A stretch of DNA of 13,856 nt from contig CANFKN010000017.1 of assembly GCA_947447385.1 (NCBI GenBank), positions 1 through 13,856 on the forward strand, written 5' to 3'. The position numbers were made by a program, and so were the translations under genes. Under the pieces are notes generated by a model, which saw nothing but the letters and a program-made list of their open reading frames with translations, did no database searches and had not been told where the DNA came from. This document shows positions 1-7,033 of this stretch, in pieces. This DNA is from Microbacteriaceae bacterium (GTDB taxonomy: Bacteria; Actinomycetota; Actinomycetes; Actinomycetales; Microbacteriaceae). Every line of letters begins with the position of its first letter. Within the stretch, counting starts at the first letter, position 1.

Positions 1-604
1 CGCCTTCGTCGCGTGAGTCAAAGATGAATCGGTGGGCGTTGACGATAGCGGCTGGGCCAAAGTACTGACCGTCGGTCCAGAACACAGGGCAGCTGGTGGT
101 GCAGGCTGCACACAAAATGCACTTGGTGGTGTCGTCAAAACGGGCACGCTGCTCTGCGCTCTGAAGGCGTTCTTTCTCGGGCTTGTCGTTTGCGATCAAG
201 AACGGCTTGATGTCACGATAAGCCTGATAGAAGGGGTTCATGTCAACGACTAGGTCTTTTTCAACTTCGAGGCCCTTGATGGGTTCGACGGTGATTGGCT
301 CGTTGATGTTTAGGTCTTTAATCAGGGTCTTGCAAGCAAGTCGGTTGCGACCGTTGATTCGCATTGCGTCTGAACCACAAACACCGTGGGCACAGCTGCG
401 TCTAAAGGTTAGTGAACCGTCGTGCTCCCACTTGATCTTGTGCAAGGCATCAAGCACGCGGTCGGTGCCAAACATGGTGACGTGAAAGTCTTGCCAGGTT
501 GACTCTTCGCTAACTTCTGGGTTGAAGCGACGAACGCGAATGGTTACATCGAAGCTCGGAATAACGCCGATTTCGACTGGCGCTTCGGTGGTTGCAGTTG
601 CCAT
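1..604 (-). CDS. sdhB: Succinate dehydrogenase iron-sulfur subunit SdhB (partial, C-terminus off the left edge)
   Basis: This is the electron-transfer subunit of complex II, passing electrons from the FAD of SdhA through iron-sulfur clusters to quinone at the membrane anchor. The 201 visible residues contain the [2Fe-2S] ligand set C71, C76, D79 and C91 (motif SCAHGVCGSD, then a later Cys), followed by the [4Fe-4S] motif CILCAACTTSCP with C162, C165, C168 and C172. Asp in place of the third Cys is known in bacterial SdhB, including E. coli, so it is not a defect. The ligands of the [3Fe-4S] cluster should lie beyond the edge. The ATG start (604-602) overlaps the last base of the sdhA stop (TAATG), indicating translational coupling, and a GGAG lies about 10 nt upstream inside sdhA. 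Last gene visible of the sdhCDAB operon. Identification is very secure. Confidence 0.96.
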   Translation of the reverse strand, partial: MATATTEAPVEIGVIPSFDVTIRVRRFNPEVSEESTWQDFHVTMFGTDRVLDALHKIKWEHDGSLTFRRSCAHGVCGSDAMRINGRNRLACKTLIKDLNINEPITVEPIKGLEVEKDLVVDMNPFYQAYRDIKPFLIANDKPEKERLQSAEQRARFDDTTKCILCAACTTSCPVFWTDGQYFGPAAIVNAHRFIFDSRDEG

Positions 605-2385
605 TAGTACTTACGCTCCATTGGCTGATAGTTGGTGATGGTGACTGGCTTCCAGCCAATTGTGATGTTGTCAGCGGCTTTTTCAGCCACTTTTTTAGCC
701 TTGTAGGCCATCGAGTGAACCATGAACTTTTCGTCGTTGCGGGTTTCAAAGTCTTCTCTGAAGTGGCCGCCGCGGCTTTCACGTCGCTCGCGCGCTGTGT
801 AGGCCAAAACTTCGGCTAGGTCGAGCAAGAATCCGAGTTCGATTGCCTCTAGCAGGTCGGTGTTGAAGCGCTCGCCCTGGTCTTGAATCGAAATGTTCGC
901 ATAGCGCGCGCGAAGCTCAACAATCTTGTCGAGAGCTTCGTTCAAAGTTTCTTCGGTGCGATAAACCTGAGCGTTTTTGTCCATGGTGTCTTGCAGTTCT
1001 TTGCGCAAAACCGCAACTTTTTCGGTGCCTTTTGAGTTGCGAACAGCTTGAATCAAAGCGATTACGTCGTCAGTGGCGCCTTCTGGCAGTGGCACCTGAG
1101 TTGCGGTCTTGGCAAACTCGACTGCATAGTTGCCGGCACGTTTGCCGAAGACGTTGATGTCGAGAAGCGAGTTGGTGCCGAGGCGGTTTGCGCCGTGCAC
1201 CGAAACGCAGGCACATTCGCCAGCTGCATAAAGGCCAGGCACAACGGTGTCGTTGTCGCTCAAAACTTCAGCCTTGATGTTGGTTGGAATGCCACCCATT
1301 GCATAGTGCGCGGTTGGGAACACTGGCACTGGCTCGGTGTATGGCTCGACACCTAGGTAGGTGCGAGCAAACTCGGTGATGTCTGGCAGCTTGGCGTCAA
1401 TCACCGCTGGTGGCAGGTGGGTGAGGTCAAGCAAAACGTAGTCTTTGTGTGGGCCAGCGCCGCGGCCTTCGCGAACCTCGTTTGCCATCGCGCGAGCAAC
1501 CATGTCGCGAGGTGCAAGGTCTTTGATGGTTGGAGCGTAACGCTCCATGAAGCGCTCACCCGAGGCGTTGCGCAAAATGCCACCTTCGCCGCGAGCAGCT
1601 TCTGAAAGCAAGATGCCCAGACCGGCAAGGCCGGTTGGGTGGAACTGATAGAACTCCATGTCTTCAAGCGGCAAACCCTTGCGCCAGATGATGCCAACGC
1701 CGTCGCCGGTCAAAGTGTGTGCGTTCGAAGTGGTCTTGAAGATCTTGCCGAAACCACCGGTTGCAAAAATGATTGACTTGCCCTTGAAAACGTGTAGTTC
1801 GCCGGTTGCAAGTTCATAGGCAACAACAGCCGAAGGGCGCTGCTGGCCATCGACCTCGGCCATAACTAGGTCAAGCACATAGAACTCGTTATAGAACTCA
1901 ATGCCCAGCTTGACGCAGTTCTGATAAAGGGTCTGCAAAATCATGTGACCGGTGCGGTCAGCTGCGTAGCATGAGCGACGAACTGGAGCCTTGCCGTGGT
2001 CGCGAGTGTGACCACCAAAACGACGCTGGTCAATCTTGCCGTCTGGGGTGCGGTTGAACGGCAAGCCCATGTTTTCTAAGTCGATAACGGCCTGAACCGA
2101 CTCTTTTGCAAGAATCTCGGCGGCGTCTTGGTCAACGAGGTAGTCGCCACCCTTGACGGTGTCGAATGTGTGCCATTCCCAAGAGTCTTCTTCGACGTTT
2201 GCGAGAGCTGCCGCCATGCCACCCTGGGCCGCACCGGTGTGCGAACGGGTTGGGAACAGCTTTGAAATCACCGCGGTCTTGGCGTGCGGGCCGGCTTCAA
2301 TTGCCGCGCGCATGCCAGCGCCACCGGCGCCAACGATTACAACGTCGTATTCGTAGGTGTGAACCTTTGGTTGTGCCGTGGTCAC
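604..2385 (-). CDS. sdhA: Succinate dehydrogenase flavoprotein subunit SdhA
   Basis: Catalytic subunit of complex II, oxidising succinate to fumarate in the TCA cycle on the cytoplasmic face of the membrane. The 593-residue length is normal. Visible landmarks: the dinucleotide-binding GAGGAG at about 19-24; RSHTGAAQGG with H49, the expected site of covalent FAD attachment; the substrate-site segment HPTGL (H249); SEAARGEGG (S261, E262); the catalytic-type arginine R293 in APRDM; H360 in PTAHYAMGG; and R401 in ANRLGTNS. The C-terminal ESRGGHFREDF segment is also typical. Start is GTG at 2385-2383, preceded by AAGGA at a good distance; the longer reading has no better site. It lies 60 nt after sdhD and overlaps sdhB by one base. 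Nothing is missing or unusual. Confidence 0.98.
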   Translation of the reverse strand: MTTAQPKVHTYEYDVVIVGAGGAGMRAAIEAGPHAKTAVISKLFPTRSHTGAAQGGMAAALANVEEDSWEWHTFDTVKGGDYLVDQDAAEILAKESVQAVIDLENMGLPFNRTPDGKIDQRRFGGHTRDHGKAPVRRSCYAADRTGHMILQTLYQNCVKLGIEFYNEFYVLDLVMAEVDGQQRPSAVVAYELATGELHVFKGKSIIFATGGFGKIFKTTSNAHTLTGDGVGIIWRKGLPLEDMEFYQFHPTGLAGLGILLSEAARGEGGILRNASGERFMERYAPTIKDLAPRDMVARAMANEVREGRGAGPHKDYVLLDLTHLPPAVIDAKLPDITEFARTYLGVEPYTEPVPVFPTAHYAMGGIPTNIKAEVLSDNDTVVPGLYAAGECACVSVHGANRLGTNSLLDINVFGKRAGNYAVEFAKTATQVPLPEGATDDVIALIQAVRNSKGTEKVAVLRKELQDTMDKNAQVYRTEETLNEALDKIVELRARYANISIQDQGERFNTDLLEAIELGFLLDLAEVLAYTARERRESRGGHFREDFETRNDEKFMVHSMAYKAKKVAEKAADNITIGWKPVTITNYQPMERKY

Positions 2386-2445
2386 TATTGATTCCTTCGT
2401 TTTGTGTTGCGTGAGGTTTAGAAAATCAGTTGGATGCAGCGATAA

Positions 2446-2904
2446 CTAGTGAGCCGCGCAGAGTGCAGCAACGTTTGCGCCATCTTTTGCAAGCAGGTCA
2501 AGCGAAGCCTGGTCGCCACATGGGTCAAAAGTGGTTAGTGCCAAGATGCCCACGACAATCAATGTCACGCAGGTGATCCATAGCAACCAAACCAGCGTGC
2601 GGCGAATCCATTCCCGCTCGGCATAGTCGTTGACCAAAGTGCGCATGCCGTTGGTGCCGTGAATAAGTGCAAGCACGAGCATCGTGACATCCCAGACCTG
2701 CCAAAATGGGTCAGCCCATTTGCCAGCAACGAACGCGAAGTTGATGGCGTGAATTCCATCGCCGACCATGAGGTTTGCAAATAGGTGGCCGAAGATCAAG
2801 ATGATCAGCAAGACGCCTGAAAGGCGCATATACATCCAGCCATATTTCTCAAGGTTGAAACCTGAGCGTTTGCGACTGCGTGGGCTTTCGATAATTACAG
2901 ACAT
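2446..2904 (-). CDS. sdhD: Succinate dehydrogenase membrane anchor subunit SdhD
   Basis: Small integral membrane subunit that, with SdhC, anchors SdhAB and forms the quinone and heme sites. The 152 residues show a basic N-terminus (RSRKR at 9-13), then three hydrophobic segments at roughly 28-47, 68-88 and 103-125. Two conserved-looking histidines lie in the first two segments: H40 (IFGH) and H82 (ALIHGTNGMR). The HGxNGxR signature is characteristic of this anchor family and the histidine there is the likely heme ligand (inference from family). The start ATG has AGAGG about 7 nt upstream. It follows sdhC after a 10-nt gap. A hydrophilic tail of about 27 residues follows the last segment. Assignment to SdhD rather than SdhC rests on gene order and on the RLSG...HLFANL pattern. 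Confidence 0.93.
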   Translation of the reverse strand: MSVIIESPRSRKRSGFNLEKYGWMYMRLSGVLLIILIFGHLFANLMVGDGIHAINFAFVAGKWADPFWQVWDVTMLVLALIHGTNGMRTLVNDYAEREWIRRTLVWLLWITCVTLIVVGILALTTFDPCGDQASLDLLAKDGANVAALCAAH

Positions 2905-2914
2905 TTCAAACCTC

Positions 2915-3295
2915 TTAGATGTGGCTGAACACGTTGATTAGGTGGCGTGGGGCGAAACCCGCGAAAAGCAAAATTGCAAGACCGATGACGACCCAGAACA
3001 TGACGTTTTGAAACTTGGCACCCTTGCGCCAGAAGTCGATCAAGATGATTCGCACGCCGTTGAGAGCGTGAAACAAGATCGCGGCGACGAGGCCGGTCTC
3101 ACCGAGGCCGATGTACCAGGTCTTATAGGTCGCCATCACGGCGTCGTAGCCGGCTGGGTCGATGCGAATAAGTGCGGTGTCAAGCACGTGCACAAGCAAG
3201 AAAAAGAAAATCGCAACGCCGGTGATGCGGTGCAAAACCCACGACCACATGCCAACTTTGCCTCTATAAAGCGTTCCTGCGGGCCTATTTGCCAC
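2915..3295 (-). CDS. sdhC: Succinate dehydrogenase cytochrome b556 subunit SdhC
   Basis: First gene of the sdh operon, encoding the other membrane anchor of complex II. I place the start at GTG 3295-3293, giving 126 residues, because a near-perfect ribosome binding site (AGGAGGA, about 3301-3307 on the plus strand) sits 6 nt upstream, and because the protein then begins ANRPAGTLYRG like other actinobacterial SdhC proteins. An in-frame ATG at 3415 would add about 40 residues unlike the family and would overlap the divergent gene. Three hydrophobic segments lie at about 16-40, 62-85 and 95-115. SWVLHRITG (H22, R23) is the conserved quinone-site region and HALNGVR (H76) is the expected heme-ligand segment. 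The operon promoter must lie in the 98-bp divergent region upstream. Confidence 0.94.
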   Translation of the reverse strand: MANRPAGTLYRGKVGMWSWVLHRITGVAIFFFLLVHVLDTALIRIDPAGYDAVMATYKTWYIGLGETGLVAAILFHALNGVRIILIDFWRKGAKFQNVMFWVVIGLAILLFAGFAPRHLINVFSHI

Positions 3296-3393
3296 GAAGA
3301 TCCTCCTCGACCATTTGCTTTGAATCAGCTCTTCAAGTCTAAACCTGCGAGAATAGGTGCAACTGCAAAATGCACTTATCAGAGGCCTAAATA
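3296..3393. promoter_or_regulatory. Divergent promoter region between sdhC and the mannose-1-phosphate guanylyltransferase gene
   Basis: The 98 bp between the two divergent start codons must hold the sdh promoter and probably that of the plus-strand gene. On the minus strand a TAGACT box (plus 3336-3341) and TTGCAC (plus 3357-3362) resemble -10 and -35 elements, but their 15-bp spacing is short. Two inverted repeats are present: TTGAA-N7-TTCAA at 3320-3336 and GTGCA-N9-TGCAC at 3357-3375. Either could bind a regulator, and both overlap the promoter-like elements. The sdhC ribosome binding site occupies about 3301-3307 and that of the plus-strand gene (AGAGG) lies about 8 nt before 3394. The presence of a control region is secure; the exact boxes are not. 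Confidence 0.5.
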
Positions 3394-4512
3394 ATGAACT
3401 CTCAGCGCACTCCAACCGAACGCTTTCACAGCATTATTCCCGCCGGCGGAATCGGCAGCCGACTTTGGCCACTTTCTCGCGCTTCGGCACCTAAGTTTTT
3501 GCACGATTTGACTGGCTCTGGTCAGACACTTTTGCAAGACACGTGGGATCGCCTCAGCCCAATTTCGGGCAACGAACGCATTTTGGTGGTGACCGGTCAA
3601 GCTCACGCTAAAGCTGTGAGCGAGCAGATTGACGGCTTATTGCCGAACAATCTCGTTCTTGAGCAGTCGCCCAAAGATTCAACGGCGGCCATTGCGCTCG
3701 CAGCAGCGATTTTGATGAAGCGCGAGCCTGACGTGATTATCGGGTCGTTTGCGGCTGATCACGTGATCAACGAATCTGAAGTTTTTCACGCAACTGTTCG
3801 CGAGGCCATTGAGGTTGCTGCCACGGGCAAGATCGTGACTATCGGCATTCAGCCAACCGAGCCTTCGGTTGCTTTTGGCTATATCAAGATGGGCGAGAAG
3901 CTAGGTGTCGATGGTGCACCTTCAGCTCGCGCCGTTGACAGTTTTGTTGAAAAACCGAACATCGCCAAGGCGCGCAAGTTTGTCGAAAGTGGCAAATATC
4001 TTTGGAACGCAGGCATGTTCGTTGCCCCGGCTGCTTTGCTGCTCGATGAGCTCGCTAAAAACGAGCCGGCACTGCACGCCGATCTGATGCGCATTGCCGA
4101 CGCTTGGGGCACCGACGCGCAAGAAAAAATTCTCGAGGATGTCTGGCCCGGCCTTAAAAAAGTTGCCATCGACTATGCGGTCGCCGAACCAGCGGCTGAG
4201 GCCGGCCTGGTTGCTGTTATTCCCGGCAAGTTCACCTGGCACGATGTTGGCGACTTTGCCGCGATTGCCGAGTTGCAGTCGCAGGGCCGTCGCGGCAATC
4301 TTGCGGTTTTGGGCAACGCTAAGGTCTTGGCTGATTCATCCAGCGGAATTTTGGTCAGTGACACTGACCGCCTTATTGCGCTGATTGGTGTTGAAGACAT
4401 CATCGTGGTTGACACACCAGATGCACTGTTGGTGACAACTAAAGAGCACGCGCAGCGAGTCAAGTCACTCGTTGATGCGCTAAAGGCCACTGGCCACAGC
4501 GAAGTTTTGTAA
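3394..4512 (+). CDS. manC: Mannose-1-phosphate guanylyltransferase (GDP-mannose pyrophosphorylase)
   Basis: Cytoplasmic nucleotidyltransferase making GDP-mannose and pyrophosphate from GTP and mannose-1-phosphate, the donor for mannosylated glycans, lipids and proteins. The 372-residue protein opens with the pyrophosphorylase signature PAGGIGSRLWPLSR (about 16-29) followed by PKF (K34). Further landmarks are the metal/nucleotide segment AADHVI (120-125), the sugar-phosphate motif FVEKP (184-188), WNAGMF (204-209) and WHDVGDF (282-288, usually W-S/H-DVG-S/N-W). It lacks the C-terminal phosphomannose isomerase domain of the roughly 470-residue bifunctional enzymes, so it is the short monofunctional form. 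The ATG has AGAGG 8 nt upstream. It diverges from sdhC, and only 36 nt with no terminator separate it from the next gene, so the first BMP lipoprotein could be cotranscribed with it. Related sugar nucleotidyltransferases are the only real alternative. Confidence 0.92.
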   Translation: MNSQRTPTERFHSIIPAGGIGSRLWPLSRASAPKFLHDLTGSGQTLLQDTWDRLSPISGNERILVVTGQAHAKAVSEQIDGLLPNNLVLEQSPKDSTAAIALAAAILMKREPDVIIGSFAADHVINESEVFHATVREAIEVAATGKIVTIGIQPTEPSVAFGYIKMGEKLGVDGAPSARAVDSFVEKPNIAKARKFVESGKYLWNAGMFVAPAALLLDELAKNEPALHADLMRIADAWGTDAQEKILEDVWPGLKKVAIDYAVAEPAAEAGLVAVIPGKFTWHDVGDFAAIAELQSQGRRGNLAVLGNAKVLADSSSGILVSDTDRLIALIGVEDIIVVDTPDALLVTTKEHAQRVKSLVDALKATGHSEVL

Positions 4513-4548
4513 TAAAGAAGATCTGTTTGGTTTGAAAGGGAACCTTCG

Positions 4549-5658
4549 ATGAATAGAGAGAAAAACGTGAAAGTGAAGAACGTGAAGAAGATTGTTGCCG
4601 CAACGGCAGTGTTCGCTGCCGCTAGTTTGGCGCTCGCCGGTTGCGCGTCAGCACCTGCCACCCCGACTGCAACCGCCGCAAGCTACAAGGCTTGCATGGT
4701 GACCAACTCGGGCAATTTGCAAGACAAGTCGTTCAACCAGTCTTCTTGGGAGGGCGTGCAAAAAGCTGAGGCTGACATTGCTGGCCTGCAGGCTCGCGTT
4801 GCCGTGTCTGCTGATGACGCAGCGCTGATCGCAAACACTGAAGCTTTTGCGACCGAAAAGTGCAACTTCATTTTGACCGTCGGTTGGCAGTTGGCTCAGG
4901 CTACCGGCAAGGTTGCCACAGCTAACCCTGACATCAACTTTGCGATTGTCGATAACCCGCCGGTTGATGACAACTGGGCAACTTTGACTTTGCCAAACGT
5001 GAAGCCGATTTTGTTCAGCACCGAACAGGCTGCTTTCTTGGCCGGCTATCTTGCTGCTGCGACAACTAAAACCGGCACAGTCGCGGCTTTTGGCGGCACA
5101 CCAGAAGCACCAGTCAAAGCTTTTCTTGACGGTTTTGCCGATGGCATCGACAAGTTCAACACCGACAACGGCGCTAGCGTGAAGCTTCTTGGCTGGAACA
5201 AAGCCGCCCAAGATGGCACTTTCTCTGGTGACTACACCGACATCGCCAAGGGCAAAACCTTGAGCGAGCAGTTCATTGCTCAAGGCGCTGACATCATCTT
5301 GCCGGTGGCCGGTCAGGTTGGCGAAGGCGCAGGTGCAGCCGCACTTGAAAAGCCAGGCACCTCGGTGATTTGGGTTGACAGCGACGGCTATGTGACCGCC
5401 CCAGCAAACTACAAGTCGATCATGCTCACCTCGATTCAAAAGAACATGACCGGCGCCGTTTCAACCATCATCGGTGACGCTCACGATGGCAACTGGTCAA
5501 ACAGCACCTACATCGGCACGCTTGAAAACGGTGGCGTTTCGATTGCACCAGAGCACGACCTTGCCTGGCCTGCTGGCGTCGCAGCAAAAATCGATGCGCT
5601 CAAAGCTGACATCATTTCTGGTGCGCTCAAAGTTGTTTCGGCTTCGACACCTCAGTAG
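4549..5658 (+). CDS. BMP/PnrA-family nucleoside-binding lipoprotein, first of two tandem paralogues
   Basis: Substrate-binding lipoprotein of the BMP/Med/PnrA family, anchored outside the cytoplasmic membrane and expected to hand nucleosides to the ABC importer encoded at 7087-11041. The 369 residues start with a basic segment and hydrophobic stretch ending in the lipobox LAGC (29-32); C32 is the predicted lipidated residue. A Pro/Thr/Ala linker follows. Family landmarks are DKSFN (59-63), QAAFLAGYLAA (about 160-170), GADIILPVAG (246-255), VDSD (276-279) and TSIQK (294-298); in PnrA the Phe-Asn, Asp and Lys of these regions contact the nucleoside. C49 and C105 are matched in the paralogue and could form a disulfide (inference). 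The ATG has AAGGGA about 7 nt upstream. A 13-bp hairpin follows as terminator. Nucleoside specificity is inferred from family and neighbours. Confidence 0.9.
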   Translation: MNREKNVKVKNVKKIVAATAVFAAASLALAGCASAPATPTATAASYKACMVTNSGNLQDKSFNQSSWEGVQKAEADIAGLQARVAVSADDAALIANTEAFATEKCNFILTVGWQLAQATGKVATANPDINFAIVDNPPVDDNWATLTLPNVKPILFSTEQAAFLAGYLAAATTKTGTVAAFGGTPEAPVKAFLDGFADGIDKFNTDNGASVKLLGWNKAAQDGTFSGDYTDIAKGKTLSEQFIAQGADIILPVAGQVGEGAGAAALEKPGTSVIWVDSDGYVTAPANYKSIMLTSIQKNMTGAVSTIIGDAHDGNWSNSTYIGTLENGGVSIAPEHDLAWPAGVAAKIDALKADIISGALKVVSASTPQ

Positions 5659-5695
5659 GTTCGAGACTCAAGCAACAACTTTTAAACCTTTAATA

Positions 5696-5735
5696 ACTGG
5701 GATGCTCGCTGAGACGGGCATCCTAGTTTCATTTA
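5696..5735 (+). terminator. Rho-independent-type terminator after the first BMP gene
   Basis: A 13-bp hairpin has its left arm at 5696-5708 and right arm at 5715-5727, with a 6-nt loop (CTGAGA) and two G-U pairs. A T-rich run (TTTCATTT) follows. It lies 37 nt after the stop of the first BMP gene and probably ends its transcript, separating it from the second BMP gene. Confidence 0.72.
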
Positions 5736-5853
5736 ATGATTTGTAACTATTGAGTTAATAAATCTCTCTAATAGCGCGCCACGGCTGAAAGAGCTCGTAG
5801 GCTGAAATCATCACGGGTGGTGAATCGCACCGCCCGATAACAGGAGGAAAACC
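5728..5853 (+). promoter_or_regulatory. Upstream region and structured 5' leader of the second BMP gene
   Basis: About 45 bp of AT-rich sequence (5728-5773) look like a promoter region, with TTGTAA (5741-5746), TTGAGT (5750-5755) and TAATAG (5769-5774). No pair has proper -35/-10 spacing, so I do not fix the boxes. The next 65-70 bp are GC-richer and could be a transcribed leader. It contains the octamer GGCTGAAA twice (5783-5790 and 5800-5807) and a 9-bp hairpin (arms 5814-5822 and 5828-5836, loop AATCG) ending only 6 nt before the strong ribosome binding site AGGAGG (5842-5847). A hairpin this close could affect ribosome access or mRNA stability. I do not recognise a known riboswitch family in it. 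Confidence 0.45.
5783..5807 (+). repeat. Direct repeat of an octamer in the leader of the second BMP gene
   Basis: GGCTGAAA occurs at 5783-5790 and again at 5800-5807, offset by 17 bp, with the palindrome GAGCTC between the copies. It could be a repeated protein-binding site or two equivalent strands of a folded leader RNA. Two 8-mers this close may also be chance. Confidence 0.4.
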
Positions 5854-6963
5854 GTGAAAAGCTTTTCGCGCAGTACCGTTCTTAAAACTCTTGCAGGTTC
5901 AGCAGTAATTGCACTTGCACTAACTGGTTGCTCAAGCGCACCTGCAACCCCAACCGCAACACCAATCGACTACAAGGCTTGCATGGTTTCTGACCAGGGC
6001 GGCTTCAAAGACGCAAGCTTCAACGAAGAGGCCTACAACGGCTTGCTCGAAGCAAAGACCACAATCGGCGTTCAGACCGCACAGGTTGAATCACCAGAAA
6101 ACGCAGCAGCAGCTGACTATGTTTCAGGTGTTCAGGCAATGGTTACCGACGGCTGTGACCTAATCGTCAACGTTGGTTTCGCACTTGCAGCTGCAACCGC
6201 TGACTTTGCTCAGAAGAACCCAGACGTGAAGTTCGCTTTGATCGACTCAGCTCTTTCAAACGCAGACTATTCACCATTGTCACTAGACAACGTAAAGCCA
6301 TTGCAATACAACACAGCTCAGGCAGCATTCCTAGCTGGTTACCTAGCAGCAGCAACCACCAAGAGCGGCAAAGTCGCTACCTATGGCGGTATGTTGTTCC
6401 CTTCAGTAACCATCTTCATGGATGGCTTCAAGCAGGGCGTTGAATACTACAACGGCGTTAAGGGCACCAGCGTTGAGGTTCTAGGCGCAGAAGGCACTGA
6501 CAACTCGAAGTGGGCTGCAACCGGCGACTTCAGCGATGCAAGCAAGGGCAAGACTCTGACCGAGAACTTCATCTCACAGGGCGCTGACATCATCTTGCCA
6601 GTTGCTGGTCCAGTTGGTGCAGGCACCGGCCAGGCAACACTAGAGCACCCAGGCACCTACGTTATTGGTGTTGACAGTGACTGGTATGGCATTTCAGCTC
6701 ACACCGCTTACAAGGCAAACATCTTGACCTCAATCGAGAAGCACATGTCAAAGGCTGTTGTTGAAGTTATTCAGAGCGGCGTTGACGGCACCTTCACCGG
6801 TGGCGACGTGAACCAGTACGTTGGCACCCTAGAAAACGGTGGCGTTTCAATTGCACCTCAGCACGACGTTGTCTACCCAGACGGCATTCAGGCTGAGCTT
6901 GACGACCTACAGGCAAAAATCATCTCAGGTGAAGTAACCGTCACCTCGATGTATGCCAACTAG
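5854..6963 (+). CDS. BMP/PnrA-family nucleoside-binding lipoprotein, second tandem paralogue
   Basis: Second substrate-binding lipoprotein of the BMP/Med/PnrA family, 369 residues like its upstream paralogue and by eye about half identical to it. Start is GTG at 5854, fixed by AGGAGG 6 nt upstream. The signal sequence ends in the lipobox LTGC (23-26; C26 lipidated) and is followed by the same SAPATPTAT linker. Conserved segments are DASFN (53-57), QAAFLAGYLAAATTK (156-170), GADIILPVAG (243-252), VDSD (273-276) and TSIEK (292-296); C43 and C101 match the cysteine pair of the first copy. The codons differ from the neighbours: CTA, TCA, GCA and CCA are common, where the first copy prefers TTG, TCG and GCT/GCC. 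With its own upstream region, strong ribosome binding site and strong terminator, it looks like a separately and highly expressed gene supplying the importer at 7087-11041. Different ligand preference of the two copies is possible but not shown. Confidence 0.9.
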   Translation: MKSFSRSTVLKTLAGSAVIALALTGCSSAPATPTATPIDYKACMVSDQGGFKDASFNEEAYNGLLEAKTTIGVQTAQVESPENAAAADYVSGVQAMVTDGCDLIVNVGFALAAATADFAQKNPDVKFALIDSALSNADYSPLSLDNVKPLQYNTAQAAFLAGYLAAATTKSGKVATYGGMLFPSVTIFMDGFKQGVEYYNGVKGTSVEVLGAEGTDNSKWAATGDFSDASKGKTLTENFISQGADIILPVAGPVGAGTGQATLEHPGTYVIGVDSDWYGISAHTAYKANILTSIEKHMSKAVVEVIQSGVDGTFTGGDVNQYVGTLENGGVSIAPQHDVVYPDGIQAELDDLQAKIISGEVTVTSMYAN

Positions 6964-6977
6964 TTATTCGTTGTAAA

Positions 6978-7018
6978 GAGAGCCGAGGGTCGAAAGACCC
7001 TCGGCTTTCAACATTTTT
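6978..7018 (+). terminator. Strong rho-independent terminator after the second BMP gene
   Basis: AGCCGAGGGTC (6981-6991) and its exact complement (6996-7006) flank a GAAA tetraloop. Three more pairs, including one G-U, extend the stem to 14 bp (6978-7009). A TTTTT run lies at 7014-7018. This is the clearest terminator in the window and should end the transcript of the second BMP gene, so the ABC operon downstream needs its own promoter or depends on readthrough. Confidence 0.88.
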
Positions 7019-7033
7019 GGGCAGCAATCAACA

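Noticed and set aside
220..250. Possible small plus-strand genes opposite sdhB and sdhA
   Set aside because: Several short plus-strand frames exist across 32-2414, but all are inside the sdh genes in antisense and none shows a ribosome binding site with a recognisable product.
368..392. Missing third cysteine in the SdhB [2Fe-2S] motif (Asp instead) as a defect
   Set aside because: Asp at this position is a known ligand variant in bacterial SdhB, including E. coli, so it is not a sign of decay.
3296..3415. N-terminal extension of SdhC to an ATG at 3415
   Set aside because: It would add residues unlike other SdhC proteins and overlap the divergent manC start, whereas GTG 3295 has a near-perfect ribosome binding site at 6 nt.
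4648..5439. Long open frame on the minus strand opposite the first BMP gene (263 codons)
   Set aside because: It lies wholly antisense to a well-supported lipoprotein gene, shows no recognisable domain and has no convincing start. It reflects codon bias in the opposite strand.
5814..5836. Hairpin before the second BMP gene as an intrinsic terminator or known riboswitch
   Set aside because: No T-run follows the stem, so it is not a typical terminator, and I could not match the leader to a known riboswitch consensus. I kept it only as an unassigned structure.
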